This document shows positions 13,896 through 21,873 of a stretch of DNA of 21,873 bases, piece by piece; position 1 is the stretch's first letter, and each line of letters starts with the position of its first letter. The stretch is from the IMG/VR virus record IMGVR_UViG_3300037805_000380, positions 1-21,873 of that record, one strand, 5' to 3'. Position numbers and translations under genes: made by a program. Under the pieces are notes generated by a model. That model was not told the DNA's origin. It saw nothing but the letters and a program-made list of their open reading frames with translations, and ran no database searches. This DNA comes from a virus.

Positions 13896-14392
13896 CCTGT
13901 TATGGCTTTAAGTTTAGCCATCTTCTCTGCAAGGTCTGCTTCCATCTTACCAACTGCAGCCTCACGTTTCTCAACAGCTACAAGCATGTTTCTAGCCAGG
14001 CTTGCGTCTTCCGAGGCTTTCTTTTTAGACACACCGAAAGCTTTCAATTCAGCAGTGCGATGAGTAGTGAACTCCTCCACATCCTTGTCTAATTGAGACC
14101 TGTCGTTATCCACAGCCATTCTATCGATCCTTGCTGTTTCAGCCATCTCTTTTGCATAGGCTAATTCGCTAGCCGCTGCCAAGTCCTTCTCATCGGCTTC
14201 AGCAATTCGATTGTTTGCAATTGATACAATCTCCTCATACTCTTTTACGAGTTTAGCGATTCGTGTACTTTCAGCCTTTTGAGCTTTTAGATTCTTTTTA
14301 GAATCAGAATTAGTAAGCGCGGCAACCAATTCATCAGCAACCAATTCAACAAGCCAGTCCAACGTGTTTAATGTTCTGGGATCAATAGCCAT
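13892..14392 (-). CDS. Coiled-coil hypothetical protein (166 aa)
   Basis: After MAIDPRTLNTLDWLVELVAD the protein is a long, Ala/Glu/Lys-rich helix from about residue 30 to 162 with heptad-like spacing, interrupted near residue 118 (FGVSKKKA). It has no cysteines or membrane span. Such proteins in phage virion operons are often minor structural or scaffold components; nothing more specific can be said. The start shares the final base of the upstream TAA; the stop overlaps the DUF1353-like start. Confidence 0.7.
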   Translation of the reverse strand: MAIDPRTLNTLDWLVELVADELVAALTNSDSKKNLKAQKAESTRIAKLVKEYEEIVSIANNRIAEADEKDLAAASELAYAKEMAETARIDRMAVDNDRSQLDKDVEEFTTHRTAELKAFGVSKKKASEDASLARNMLVAVEKREAAVGKMEADLAEKMAKLKAITG

Positions 14393-14697
14393 TATGCGTC
14401 CTTCACTGCGATTTTAAGTGATTGATTAGGTCTAACTGAAAAGGACTCACTGGATTCTAATGCTATTCGAGTGCTAGACCCGTCCGCTATTGGCGCAGTA
14501 CCAAACTCAATACGTGCAGCAGTTGTGGATATTACTCGAACGAATGTTGTCTTAGCGTTGAGTTCCGCACTGGCAACCGATGTGGTGGTGCCTGTAATTT
14601 CCTGAACGGCTAAGGGCGGCATGACCCCTGTGGGTGTAACTCTGTTGGCAACGTCTTTTCCCTGTTCCGCAAATTCCGTGATATTCAATACAGCCAT
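14392..14697 (-). CDS. Small beta-rich structural-type protein (101 aa)
   Basis: The product starts MAVLNITEFAEQGKDVANRV and then consists of predicted beta-strands (QEITGTTTSVASAELN, TTFVRVISTTAARIEFG, SESFSVRPNQSLKIAVKD). The pattern of a small beta-sandwich resembles proteins found after fibre genes in many phages, possibly a virion decoration. No ribosome site is obvious; the ATG lies 5 bases after the endolysin stop. Confidence 0.65.
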   Translation of the reverse strand: MAVLNITEFAEQGKDVANRVTPTGVMPPLAVQEITGTTTSVASAELNAKTTFVRVISTTAARIEFGTAPIADGSSTRIALESSESFSVRPNQSLKIAVKDA

Positions 14698-14702
14698 AAT
14701 TA

Positions 14703-15179
14703 TTATCTCGCGTAAGTTTCATAAATTTCGACGAAACTCAAAGGATCGCCTTTGCCCAAGTATGTATTATAATGTTTCTTCCAATACTGGGCTAGTCCTG
14801 GAATATCAGTGCTTTCCGGTAATGCTCGTGGTATACGATAGTATACCAGCCTCGCAATGGCGGTGGAATACGGTAAGTTACCGACTAAATCTGAACATTT
14901 ATCTTCTCGCATAGTGGCGCGATGACTTAAAAGCTCCACTGTTTTATCTCTCAGATGAGGGCTGAATGTTAGAAAGCTGCGCCATATATCATCGTGCGTG
15001 GTGGGTTCAATCTGATATACACTGAGTGCTGGGCCGCCTCGCAACTGCTTCAAGTACTCAAGACGTGATTCAACCAACGCGGTACCAACTAACAGGTTTT
15101 CAGCAGAGCGACTATATAAGCCCATGTGTTCTAGAGTGGGTTTTATAATTAATTCTCTGAACTGCTGGACATGGATCAT
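14703..15179 (-). CDS. Lysozyme-like transglycosylase, candidate endolysin
   Basis: The 158-residue protein shows NLLVGTALVESRLEYL, placing a probable catalytic Glu at residue 37 in the GxxxxES setting of goose-type/Slt lytic transglycosylases. Then comes GGPALSVYQIEPTTHDDIW (about 48-66), equivalent to the family's GxGxxQIxPxT substrate loop. Such enzymes cleave the glycan strand of peptidoglycan. There is no signal peptide, so export would depend on a holin. It fits either the endolysin or a virion-associated wall-degrading protein. The start is an ATGA overlap with the upstream gene. Confidence 0.65.
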   Translation of the reverse strand: MIHVQQFRELIIKPTLEHMGLYSRSAENLLVGTALVESRLEYLKQLRGGPALSVYQIEPTTHDDIWRSFLTFSPHLRDKTVELLSHRATMREDKCSDLVGNLPYSTAIARLVYYRIPRALPESTDIPGLAQYWKKHYNTYLGKGDPLSFVEIYETYAR

Positions 15180-15571
15180 AAGGCTGCTATGTCCAGTGCT
15201 GCTTGATCACGGATAGCTTTGATTGCACCAAGGTCAGCTTTCAATGATGTCTCCTTGCCCGGATCATCAGGTCGCCCATTGTTCTTACCATCCAGTAAAT
15301 CAACTGCATCAGCCAAGGCTTGAATACGTTCATCTAAAGTAAGAATGTCATTAATATCCGACTCAGCTTGGCCCTTGATTGCGGCGGTTTGTTGAGCAAG
15401 TACCTGTGCGTCAGTGGGTTCAGGTCTAGGAGGTGCAATATATTCACTAATACCATCAGCTAATGCGGACGCTAATTCATCACTAGGAAGATTCTTAAGG
15501 TTTCCGTAAGTCATACCGGAAGTACCTATCAGCATCTTATAGCCAGTCTTGCCATTACTATCTCTGTACAT
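15176..15571 (-). CDS. Hypothetical protein following the fibre gene (131 aa)
   Basis: The N-terminus MYRDSNGKTGYKMLIGTSGM looks compact. A proline break (APPRPEPTDAQ, about 45-55) follows, then a helical Ala/Asp-rich C-terminal half (about 55-131) that may form a coiled coil. AGGAT precedes ATG 15571. A fibre chaperone or small virion protein would fit the position, but I recognise no family. Confidence 0.65.
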   Translation of the reverse strand: MYRDSNGKTGYKMLIGTSGMTYGNLKNLPSDELASALADGISEYIAPPRPEPTDAQVLAQQTAAIKGQAESDINDILTLDERIQALADAVDLLDGKNNGRPDDPGKETSLKADLGAIKAIRDQAALDIAAL

Positions 15572-15584
15572 AATCTATATCCTA

Positions 15585-17924
15585 TTATCGTGCGAATGGG
15601 TTGCAGGCGAATGCTAGATATGTGTAGACTCTGCCTGACCCGTTATGGGTAGTGATCGTCCCTCTGACCTTGAACCCGTTACTCAAGAAGTCTACGTCTG
15701 AGGTAGATCCTGTAGTTTCAATAGCTGACGAGTTGGTAACTAAACGAGTACTGTTAGGGTTTACTGGTTGACGGGTACCGTCCAGTACGCTCCAGCTTTC
15801 TAAACCCGTTGTTGACTTAATAAGTATATAACTAGGTCCAAAGCCAGTGTAAACAAATGGACCATCTGCCGAACCATTACCGGTATATGTGGAGGCTTTA
15901 CTGAAACCTTCAATGTCTGTGAAGCAATAGGCAACATAAGTCCCGCCACTGGCATTAACATCTGTGCTAGTACCAAGACTAAATACTGATGGGGTTGGTG
16001 CAGTATCATTCCAGAAGGTTGTTGAAGTTGACGGGGCTGCAGTAGTGTTAAGTACCCCTGCTTTAGTAGCACCAAGTCCTGTATGGAATACTTTCCATGA
16101 TCCGGTAGTATCAAGTCTCTTAACCATCCAGAATGTAGGCGTTGCACCAAGCCCATGACCTACAGTAGCACCACCCGTACCATTACCTGTGTACGTAACA
16201 ACAGACATGCCATTAGAAGTATTTGCTGATGTAGTGGAGGTTATAGTACCATTAGTATTTGAAGCACTGGAGTTGTTAAATCTGAATAACCATGCAACAT
16301 AATCCTCAGTATTAGTATTAACCTTTACGTCAGCACCTACTGTTATACCATCAGTATCAAATGATAGTACTGTGTCTGCATCAGTTACTTCAGCACCCGA
16401 AGTATCAGAAGATATGATCTCTCCTACACCCCGTACAGAGTCAGTAAGTACGTGACTGTCAGTAGCATCCCTGTTCTTAATCCATGCTAAGTCTGGTTGG
16501 AATCCAGCACCTGTGATTGCTAGTGAGGCAGAACCATCACCAGTGTACAGAACAGGTGTCATGTGTTCCTGTGGGTTAACGTCTGCTGCTGCAAGAGTAG
16601 TACTGTCTAACTCAACGAACCCTGTTGGTGGTGTATGAGTAAAGCTTTCTTCTGTTAGTTGTGCGGTTACTGTGTTACTGAATAACCCAAGTGCTAAAGC
16701 ATAACCTTTGAAGTCTGTTGTTGATACAGGGTTAGCACCAGTAGAAGGGTTACCTGTTGTGGTTCCACCACTGTCAAAGTAGGTGTCATTGATACCAAAC
16801 CACATCTTATTGTTGTCTAAGTCTATTGCCACTTGCATGACATCACCGGCAGTGAATGTACCAAACGTGAATAGTGTTGATGCCCCCTCACTGACACTAC
16901 CAGAAACACTTGAGTACATGATGATACCATCAGCAAATTGAGTGACGGCAGTGAGATTAGCAGGTGTTGCTGCTGAGGCTATACCAATGCTGGTTGCTGA
17001 TGATCCGTTGGTTGTTGTTAGCACCACGCCCTCAAAGTAATACTTCCCTGAGTTAGGTAAGCCTACTGTACCCATAGCTTTCTGGTGTGCTGCACCACCA
17101 GCCATAACTGTGTTACCAACTGATAAGGTCAGACTTGCGTTAGCCTCCAGTGGGTTGATGGTTGCATTGTTAGCAGTAGGGGAATCAGTTGATTGTGTTA
17201 CACCAGTGTTAGTCCAGTCATTGTTATTACCAGACACATCTTTACCAAGGTCAGCACCATCCTGGAAGTCAAGGTAGAAACCATTGTTCCCAAAGGTCAG
17301 ACCACTCACATCAATAGGTCGCCATCTACCTGATGCAGAGAACTCACCGAAATCAGAAGGTGATAATGCTTGACCGTCGACGAAGCTCATCTCAGCAACG
17401 TAACCTTTCATATTCACAGCACCAGAGAACCTTTTACCTAGATTTGCTGTTAATGCTGAATTGAAAAACGTTGAAGTATTTAAACCTAACCCACTACCTG
17501 AGAAATTAGTAGAATTTACCAACTGCCCATCTATGAACACTTTATACCTATCAATCGAGTTAGCTTGGGTGGTATCAAGAACAGTTAAATAATGTACCCA
17601 GTCACTTAAGTCTCGTTGTAGTGCATCAGATAACAAGAACGCTTTGTCAGTCAAGGCATTCAATCTGAACCTACTCCCGAATTTTGCCGATGATGCAAAG
17701 TGGATATCAGCAAATGCTGCGGATGAAGTACCGAACGTTATTATGTTAGACGTGCCTAATTCGGTTTGCTTGACCCAGCAACTAAACGACCATACCTTAT
17801 TATCAGTGGGCGTGGCGAAGCTGCGAGTCATAAACTCTGCACCATCAAACAAACCAGAGTTAGTTACTGCGAACCCCGCGTCACCCCCAGCAGCACTTGG
17901 TAATAATGAAGGTTTGAGTATCAT
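15585..17924 (-). CDS. Tail fibre/adhesin with LamG, SPRY and three repeat domains
   Basis: The 779-residue protein is modular. Residues about 30-205 form a LamG/concanavalin-like jelly roll (FSCWVKQTELGTS, RYKVFIDGQLV, GYVAEMSFVDGQAL), and residues about 285-420 a SPRY-like domain (GKYYFEGVVLTT, VAIDLDNNKMWFGIND). From about 455 to the end there are three tandem copies of a 90-120-residue beta domain. Each copy opens with YTG(D/N)G(S/T) and has a YV/YT-A terminal strand; the last ends YLAFACNPF. These resemble carbohydrate-binding fibre parts of marine phages. It probably binds the host surface. The ATG overlaps the stop of the fibre adaptor by 4 bases. Confidence 0.75.
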   Translation of the reverse strand: MILKPSLLPSAAGGDAGFAVTNSGLFDGAEFMTRSFATPTDNKVWSFSCWVKQTELGTSNIITFGTSSAAFADIHFASSAKFGSRFRLNALTDKAFLLSDALQRDLSDWVHYLTVLDTTQANSIDRYKVFIDGQLVNSTNFSGSGLGLNTSTFFNSALTANLGKRFSGAVNMKGYVAEMSFVDGQALSPSDFGEFSASGRWRPIDVSGLTFGNNGFYLDFQDGADLGKDVSGNNNDWTNTGVTQSTDSPTANNATINPLEANASLTLSVGNTVMAGGAAHQKAMGTVGLPNSGKYYFEGVVLTTTNGSSATSIGIASAATPANLTAVTQFADGIIMYSSVSGSVSEGASTLFTFGTFTAGDVMQVAIDLDNNKMWFGINDTYFDSGGTTTGNPSTGANPVSTTDFKGYALALGLFSNTVTAQLTEESFTHTPPTGFVELDSTTLAAADVNPQEHMTPVLYTGDGSASLAITGAGFQPDLAWIKNRDATDSHVLTDSVRGVGEIISSDTSGAEVTDADTVLSFDTDGITVGADVKVNTNTEDYVAWLFRFNNSSASNTNGTITSTTSANTSNGMSVVTYTGNGTGGATVGHGLGATPTFWMVKRLDTTGSWKVFHTGLGATKAGVLNTTAAPSTSTTFWNDTAPTPSVFSLGTSTDVNASGGTYVAYCFTDIEGFSKASTYTGNGSADGPFVYTGFGPSYILIKSTTGLESWSVLDGTRQPVNPNSTRLVTNSSAIETTGSTSDVDFLSNGFKVRGTITTHNGSGRVYTYLAFACNPFAR

Positions 17925-18907
17925 GCAGCCACCGCTTCAATTTGCACTGTTGCCAGTGCTGCCGTATGCCTCACTACAACTGCCATGTAGGTTGTAGATG
18001 CTGCTAATGTTGGTAGCGTACCAATGGCTTTAACGCCTGTACCTAAATTAACTGCATAGCCGCCTGTAGCATCAACGGTCAATACGATGTAGCAGACACC
18101 TTGACCATTAGTTGGTAGATTAATTTGTACAGTACCGACAACAGCTCTAGTCTTAATAGCTTCAAGCGCCATGTCTGGTGCTATAGTGTCACTTGCTAAT
18201 ACCTCAACGTCTGTAGTGAAACCTACTGTTAAGTTGTCAGTCACCGCAGGTTTAAGTACTGTAACGTTTTCAATATCAGTGCCTAGCGCGTTCCATGCTA
18301 AGCCCTTATTAGCAGACGCTGCAGGCATAGTGAATTTAAATTCAATGGCAGTTGCTGCAGCGTTGACACCGAGTACCTGGTTGGCGACCAGGGTGGGTAA
18401 CAGTGTTGTGTCCAGTGCCGTTTGACTGTAATTCTGTAACGCGGTGCCTGCAGAATTCCATCCCAGTAACTGGTCTGCGACGGTGGTCGGTAAACTATTG
18501 CTGGTAGTCGTATCACCCGCAGATAACGTTAGCGCCCGTTCATTGTTAGAGGCATTGTCTTGTGCGATTAACGTTAATTTATCTAAAGCGCCCTCGTGTG
18601 TTTCAGCAGGGAACGTATCGTTAGATTGATAATCAACAGCTTGGTCTAATGTGGTGGCTCTGGATATTACTAAAGTCTCACCAGTTGCAGGGGCTACCAG
18701 CATGGTAACGGTGCCGCCGCCCGCGTCACCTTCGCCCGTGGTTGTGTAATTAGTGGTTAGCACCTGGGTGGTTTCAACCCCTGTTGCATCGACTACTAAT
18801 ATAACCACTAGGTGAGCTTCACTTAGAAATAAATAAGGATATGAGAACGCTGTTGTTGAACCATTACCATCATGGCTTATTCTGCTTTCTGTCGTTGATA
18901 CTGTCAT
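17921..18907 (-). CDS. T7-type tail fibre N-terminal adaptor protein
   Basis: Residues 1-125 resemble the N-terminal attachment domain of T7-like tail fibres and tailspikes: GNGSTTAFSYPYLFLSEAHL, TTNYTTTGEGDAGGGTVTM, GETLVISRATTLDQ and NDTFPAETHEGALDKLT. This domain anchors fibres to the virion. Three degenerate repeats with the core LGWNSAGTALQN follow (about 147-160, 178-190 and 202-215), then a beta-rich end (about 220-328). At 328 residues it lacks a receptor-binding distal part, so it probably serves as a connector for the LamG/SPRY protein encoded immediately downstream. Confidence 0.75.
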   Translation of the reverse strand: MTVSTTESRISHDGNGSTTAFSYPYLFLSEAHLVVILVVDATGVETTQVLTTNYTTTGEGDAGGGTVTMLVAPATGETLVISRATTLDQAVDYQSNDTFPAETHEGALDKLTLIAQDNASNNERALTLSAGDTTTSNSLPTTVADQLLGWNSAGTALQNYSQTALDTTLLPTLVANQVLGVNAAATAIEFKFTMPAASANKGLAWNALGTDIENVTVLKPAVTDNLTVGFTTDVEVLASDTIAPDMALEAIKTRAVVGTVQINLPTNGQGVCYIVLTVDATGGYAVNLGTGVKAIGTLPTLAASTTYMAVVVRHTAALATVQIEAVAA

Positions 18908-21873
18908 TTTGTGTTAATCCCTAAGCTTTTATTAACCGAACCCTCTACGGCATTAATGCCTTGTTCAAACCATTGCAGATTTTGAAGCCACATTAACCGC
19001 CGCCCTGCGTGTACTTGGGACTTGCTCATATCTTCTTGCCCTGTCAAGTGACCGAACACCCCATTACTGAAACTAAAAGTATCATTTATTATACCAGCAG
19101 AAGGCCCTAAAAGAGCACCAGCAGTATTACGAATTGACATTCTAGATAATGGTTTTCCACCAACCAGTGCGTCAGTAGATAATGTGCCATGTGTCAATCT
19201 AGACATTGCACCATCTAACTCAAAGAACCAACCAGTTACACCCGATCTATCAACACCCTCACGAATCCATATTCTTGGATCATCACTAGGTTCTTTGCCT
19301 GCTTCTTTAGTCTTAACGTAATATATCATCATGCCAAGTGACACCATAGTCCATAGCCCATTCACGGCTGCAAGATCGTGCTCTTGTGCACCGCGCACTA
19401 AAGTCCTCTGAACACTGGCAAACCCGAAACTATCAAATTGTCCCGCCATTTTTCCGAATTCACCGTGCTTACCTTTAACCCACAAGGGTTGATCAAGCCC
19501 AGGCGTAACAATGGTACTATCCACGTCCTTGTTTAATGCCGAACGGTATATCTCAGATAAGAACGAATATTCTGAGTCCCACTTGCTTACGTTTGGTAAG
19601 TGTTGAGCTCCTTCCTTACCTCCATGTTTCTCTATCTGTGCTGCTATTGCCCTTGCTGTACCACCATCTATACCCAAGTGATTCAACCATGTTGCATCAC
19701 GGTTGGTAATCTTTCCTGTGACATGACCCTTTAAGGCTCTATCTAAACGATTCATTGTCAGCATCCCTGCTGATGTTTTCATTATGGTATTCCATGCGGC
19801 CATACCTGTGACTAATCCAAACCTATCGGATACAGCACCTAACGCCCTCTCGTACTTTGAACTTCTAAGGAAATCATCTTGAATGTTCGCAACGGCCCTG
19901 GCTTTGGTGTTCAAGATCATGTCCAACCCTACACCCAACTCTCTAAGTTGAGATTTAGACATATTGATCGCTTTCCAATTGCTCATTAAATCCACAACTA
20001 AATCTTTATAAATTCTGGTATATCCATTCTTCATCACTAGACCGCCCATATCAGTCAGAGAAGATGCAACCATTTTGCCCAACTTAGTCACATAGCTATG
20101 CTGCCTTAACGCTCTACCAACTCTAGGGACAATATCCGCTGGATTATCAGGCATGCCATAAGTACCACGGAGCTGACCAACCATAGCCTCAATATCTTCT
20201 AAACTGCTAGCACGTTGCTTTTCCAAAGTTTGCAATCGACCGGGTTTATCAGCAATCTTACTCATCTGCTTGTAAGACACACCCAACTCATCTTCCAGTA
20301 ATTCAAAGTGTTCCCTATTTCCAGAGTCCTTGAGTTGCTTCAACTGCTTATATGTTTTATCAAAATCTCGAATATAGTCGTGCCATATTCGAGCGGCTTT
20401 ATCAAACAACTTAGCACCTGTCGGATCACCTTCAAACATAGAGTTCCCAGAGAGTGTCACATCAGGAACAACTGACCTATGATAAGCATTTAATATCTGA
20501 TCAATATCATTCACCAAGAATTTCTCGACATCAGCGTCTTGAAGTAAATCAGACCTTCGCTTTAAGAATCCACTAGGCCCCATTCCTTTAGGTGCAGAAG
20601 GCATCATTTCCTCATGGGCAGCATAAGGTATTCTACCCCTAGGAGTAGATACAATATGATTCATAAACACGTCAGCTTGATCTTTCAAACCTTGGTCTTG
20701 AATACTCGCTGCGAATTCATCAATTATTTTACCTTTCCTGACTGCCGCCAACTCATCTAACGCATCATCCATTTCTTTACGTAAAGTTTCAGTAGCTTGT
20801 GCAATAGACTTCTTGATGGCTTTGCTAGCCGCCCTCTTAGCCTCTCTACGAATCTCCCTTTCCATCTCTTTAGCTGCAATATCGGGAGCACCGCCTGATG
20901 TAATAGCCGCAATTCTTTTCTGCAATGCTTTACGCTGACTGCCCATGCTCTTTTTAAACGATTCTTTAAAAGTGGCTGAAGCAGTGGCATTTATACCGGC
21001 TTGCGCGGCTGCAATTTTAGTGGCAATTTTATTAGCCATTTGAGGTGACATTTCACCCTCCGTGGCTTCAGCAATAAGTTTGATGATGTCGTCTCTTGAA
21101 AAGTCTGCAATATCATCAGTGAGCTTATCGGACATATTATTTAAAAAATCATCATCGAACAGTTTACTAATATCATCTGCTGATGTTTTTAAAACATTAG
21201 AAATCTCTGCCTGTCTAGCAGCATTGGCAGCGGCCTGAGCATCCTTACCCGCCTTAACTTGCATTTGGTGTGGAGTCTTTAACTTTACACTTCGACCTGT
21301 AACCAATGCCTCGCTCAATGATGCTACAGCCTGTTCAAACTCATCCTGAACAACCTTCGGAAGTGTATTTTCAATAGCTTTTGTAGTGGCCATTACCTCG
21401 GCGCGTCTTGCTTTGATAGTGCGTTTTAGAGCCGCTTCCTTCTTGGGAACACTCTTCAATCGTTTTACAGCCTTGGCTTGTTCACTACTCAATGCCCCGA
21501 TTACTATCTTTCTCAACTCTTCACGCATGTCAGAGTCATTCAATTTCTCAGGATCCCACATTCGAGTCAAATACCGCATTGCAGTTTTAGTGTCAGGTTT
21601 GGATTTGAACAACCCTGAATCGACAGCTAATTGAGCGAAGTGGTCGAAGTACTTACCTGATATAGTGTCCGCCGCCTCTTTGGCAAACTGATTGCCAGTT
21701 GTACCAGGATTTCTAACTTCCTGACTAACCATTTCCCTAAATTCAGCAGGTGATTTTAATTGTCGATCCTTCTGAGTCATTCGAGTTAGTGAATTTCTAG
21801 CCCAGTCGCCCATCTTCTTACCACGACCCTGAACATACTGAGAATACATGTCATCGACTTTACCCAATGATGC
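18904..21873 (-). CDS. Giant internal virion/ejection-type protein, 5' end beyond the window
   Basis: The frame is open to the right edge, so the 990 visible residues are the C-terminal part of a larger protein; a TTG at 21867 is not a real start. The first half is a helical, Lys/Ala-rich region with long coiled-coil stretches (about residues 110-400). The second half contains NRLDRALKGH, GQFDSFGFASVQRTLVRGAQ, a hydrophobic LWTMVSLGMMIYYV segment and WIREGVDRSGVTGWFFELDG, features I recall from podophage internal virion proteins. Position directly before the fibre adaptor agrees. It is expected to be ejected into the host with the DNA. No enzyme motif is seen in this part. Confidence 0.7.
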   Translation of the reverse strand, partial: ASLGKVDDMYSQYVQGRGKKMGDWARNSLTRMTQKDRQLKSPAEFREMVSQEVRNPGTTGNQFAKEAADTISGKYFDHFAQLAVDSGLFKSKPDTKTAMRYLTRMWDPEKLNDSDMREELRKIVIGALSSEQAKAVKRLKSVPKKEAALKRTIKARRAEVMATTKAIENTLPKVVQDEFEQAVASLSEALVTGRSVKLKTPHQMQVKAGKDAQAAANAARQAEISNVLKTSADDISKLFDDDFLNNMSDKLTDDIADFSRDDIIKLIAEATEGEMSPQMANKIATKIAAAQAGINATASATFKESFKKSMGSQRKALQKRIAAITSGGAPDIAAKEMEREIRREAKRAASKAIKKSIAQATETLRKEMDDALDELAAVRKGKIIDEFAASIQDQGLKDQADVFMNHIVSTPRGRIPYAAHEEMMPSAPKGMGPSGFLKRRSDLLQDADVEKFLVNDIDQILNAYHRSVVPDVTLSGNSMFEGDPTGAKLFDKAARIWHDYIRDFDKTYKQLKQLKDSGNREHFELLEDELGVSYKQMSKIADKPGRLQTLEKQRASSLEDIEAMVGQLRGTYGMPDNPADIVPRVGRALRQHSYVTKLGKMVASSLTDMGGLVMKNGYTRIYKDLVVDLMSNWKAINMSKSQLRELGVGLDMILNTKARAVANIQDDFLRSSKYERALGAVSDRFGLVTGMAAWNTIMKTSAGMLTMNRLDRALKGHVTGKITNRDATWLNHLGIDGGTARAIAAQIEKHGGKEGAQHLPNVSKWDSEYSFLSEIYRSALNKDVDSTIVTPGLDQPLWVKGKHGEFGKMAGQFDSFGFASVQRTLVRGAQEHDLAAVNGLWTMVSLGMMIYYVKTKEAGKEPSDDPRIWIREGVDRSGVTGWFFELDGAMSRLTHGTLSTDALVGGKPLSRMSIRNTAGALLGPSAGIINDTFSFSNGVFGHLTGQEDMSKSQVHAGRRLMWLQNLQWFEQGINAVEGSVNKSLGINTK

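Noticed and set aside
15585-17924. Diversity-generating retroelement target in the fibre gene
   Set aside because: No reverse transcriptase gene or template repeat is present in the window, and the C-terminal region shows no clear variable-repeat signature.

Overview
The window looks like about 22 kb of a tailed double-stranded DNA phage, or a prophage/metagenomic phage contig, infecting a Gram-negative, probably aquatic, bacterium. This rests on a replication module (helicase, VRR-NUC nuclease, primase-helicase, DUF2800 nuclease, single-stranded-DNA-binding protein, family B DNA polymerase). A virion/lysis module is also present: a giant internal virion-like protein, a T7-type fibre adaptor, a LamG/SPRY fibre, a transglycosylase-like endolysin and a holin candidate. 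Genes are packed almost without gaps, mostly with 1- to 8-base stop/start overlaps. No rRNA, tRNA, integrase, capsid, portal or terminase gene was seen. The large first virion gene suggests a podovirus-like architecture, but that is inference. The host cannot be named from the sequence.

Layout. Positions 1-8236 are read leftward (minus strand). In transcription order they hold an SF2 helicase, a VRR-NUC nuclease, a 62-residue unknown, a TetR-type HTH protein and a primase-helicase. A promoter-like site then precedes a pentapeptide-repeat protein, a two-knuckle zinc protein, two tiny hydrophobic ORFs, a PAPS-reductase-like enzyme and several small accessory genes. One of these is a MazG-like pyrophosphohydrolase that appears frameshifted; another is a DUF6378-like protein. 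Positions 8286-13084 are read rightward: an acidic conserved unknown, a RecB/Cas4-like DUF2800 nuclease, an SSB-like protein, DNA polymerase B and a 68-residue unknown. Positions 13002-21873 are read leftward and converge on the polymerase operon. They run from a 5'-truncated giant virion protein through fibre genes, the endolysin, small structural-type proteins and a DUF1353-like protein to the holin candidate and two tiny terminal reading frames. A 49-bp divergent control region (8237-8285) separates the two replication transcripts.

How the genes fit together. The polymerase would copy DNA primed and unwound by the primase-helicase, with the SSB-like protein coating single strands. The SF2 helicase, VRR-NUC nuclease and DUF2800 nuclease would serve recombination, repair or DNA processing. 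The MazG-like, PAPS-reductase-like and pentapeptide proteins look like accessory nucleotide-metabolism or host-takeover functions. The right-hand operon builds the ejection and adsorption apparatus and lyses the host.

I do not see a clearly new multi-gene system. The most unusual signals are the apparent +1 frameshift in the MazG-like gene, a 29-codon coding-like stretch without a start codon near the end of the virion operon, a very homogeneous 15-bp repeat array with a perfect 75-bp tandem duplication, and a duplicated 36-bp translation-start cassette.
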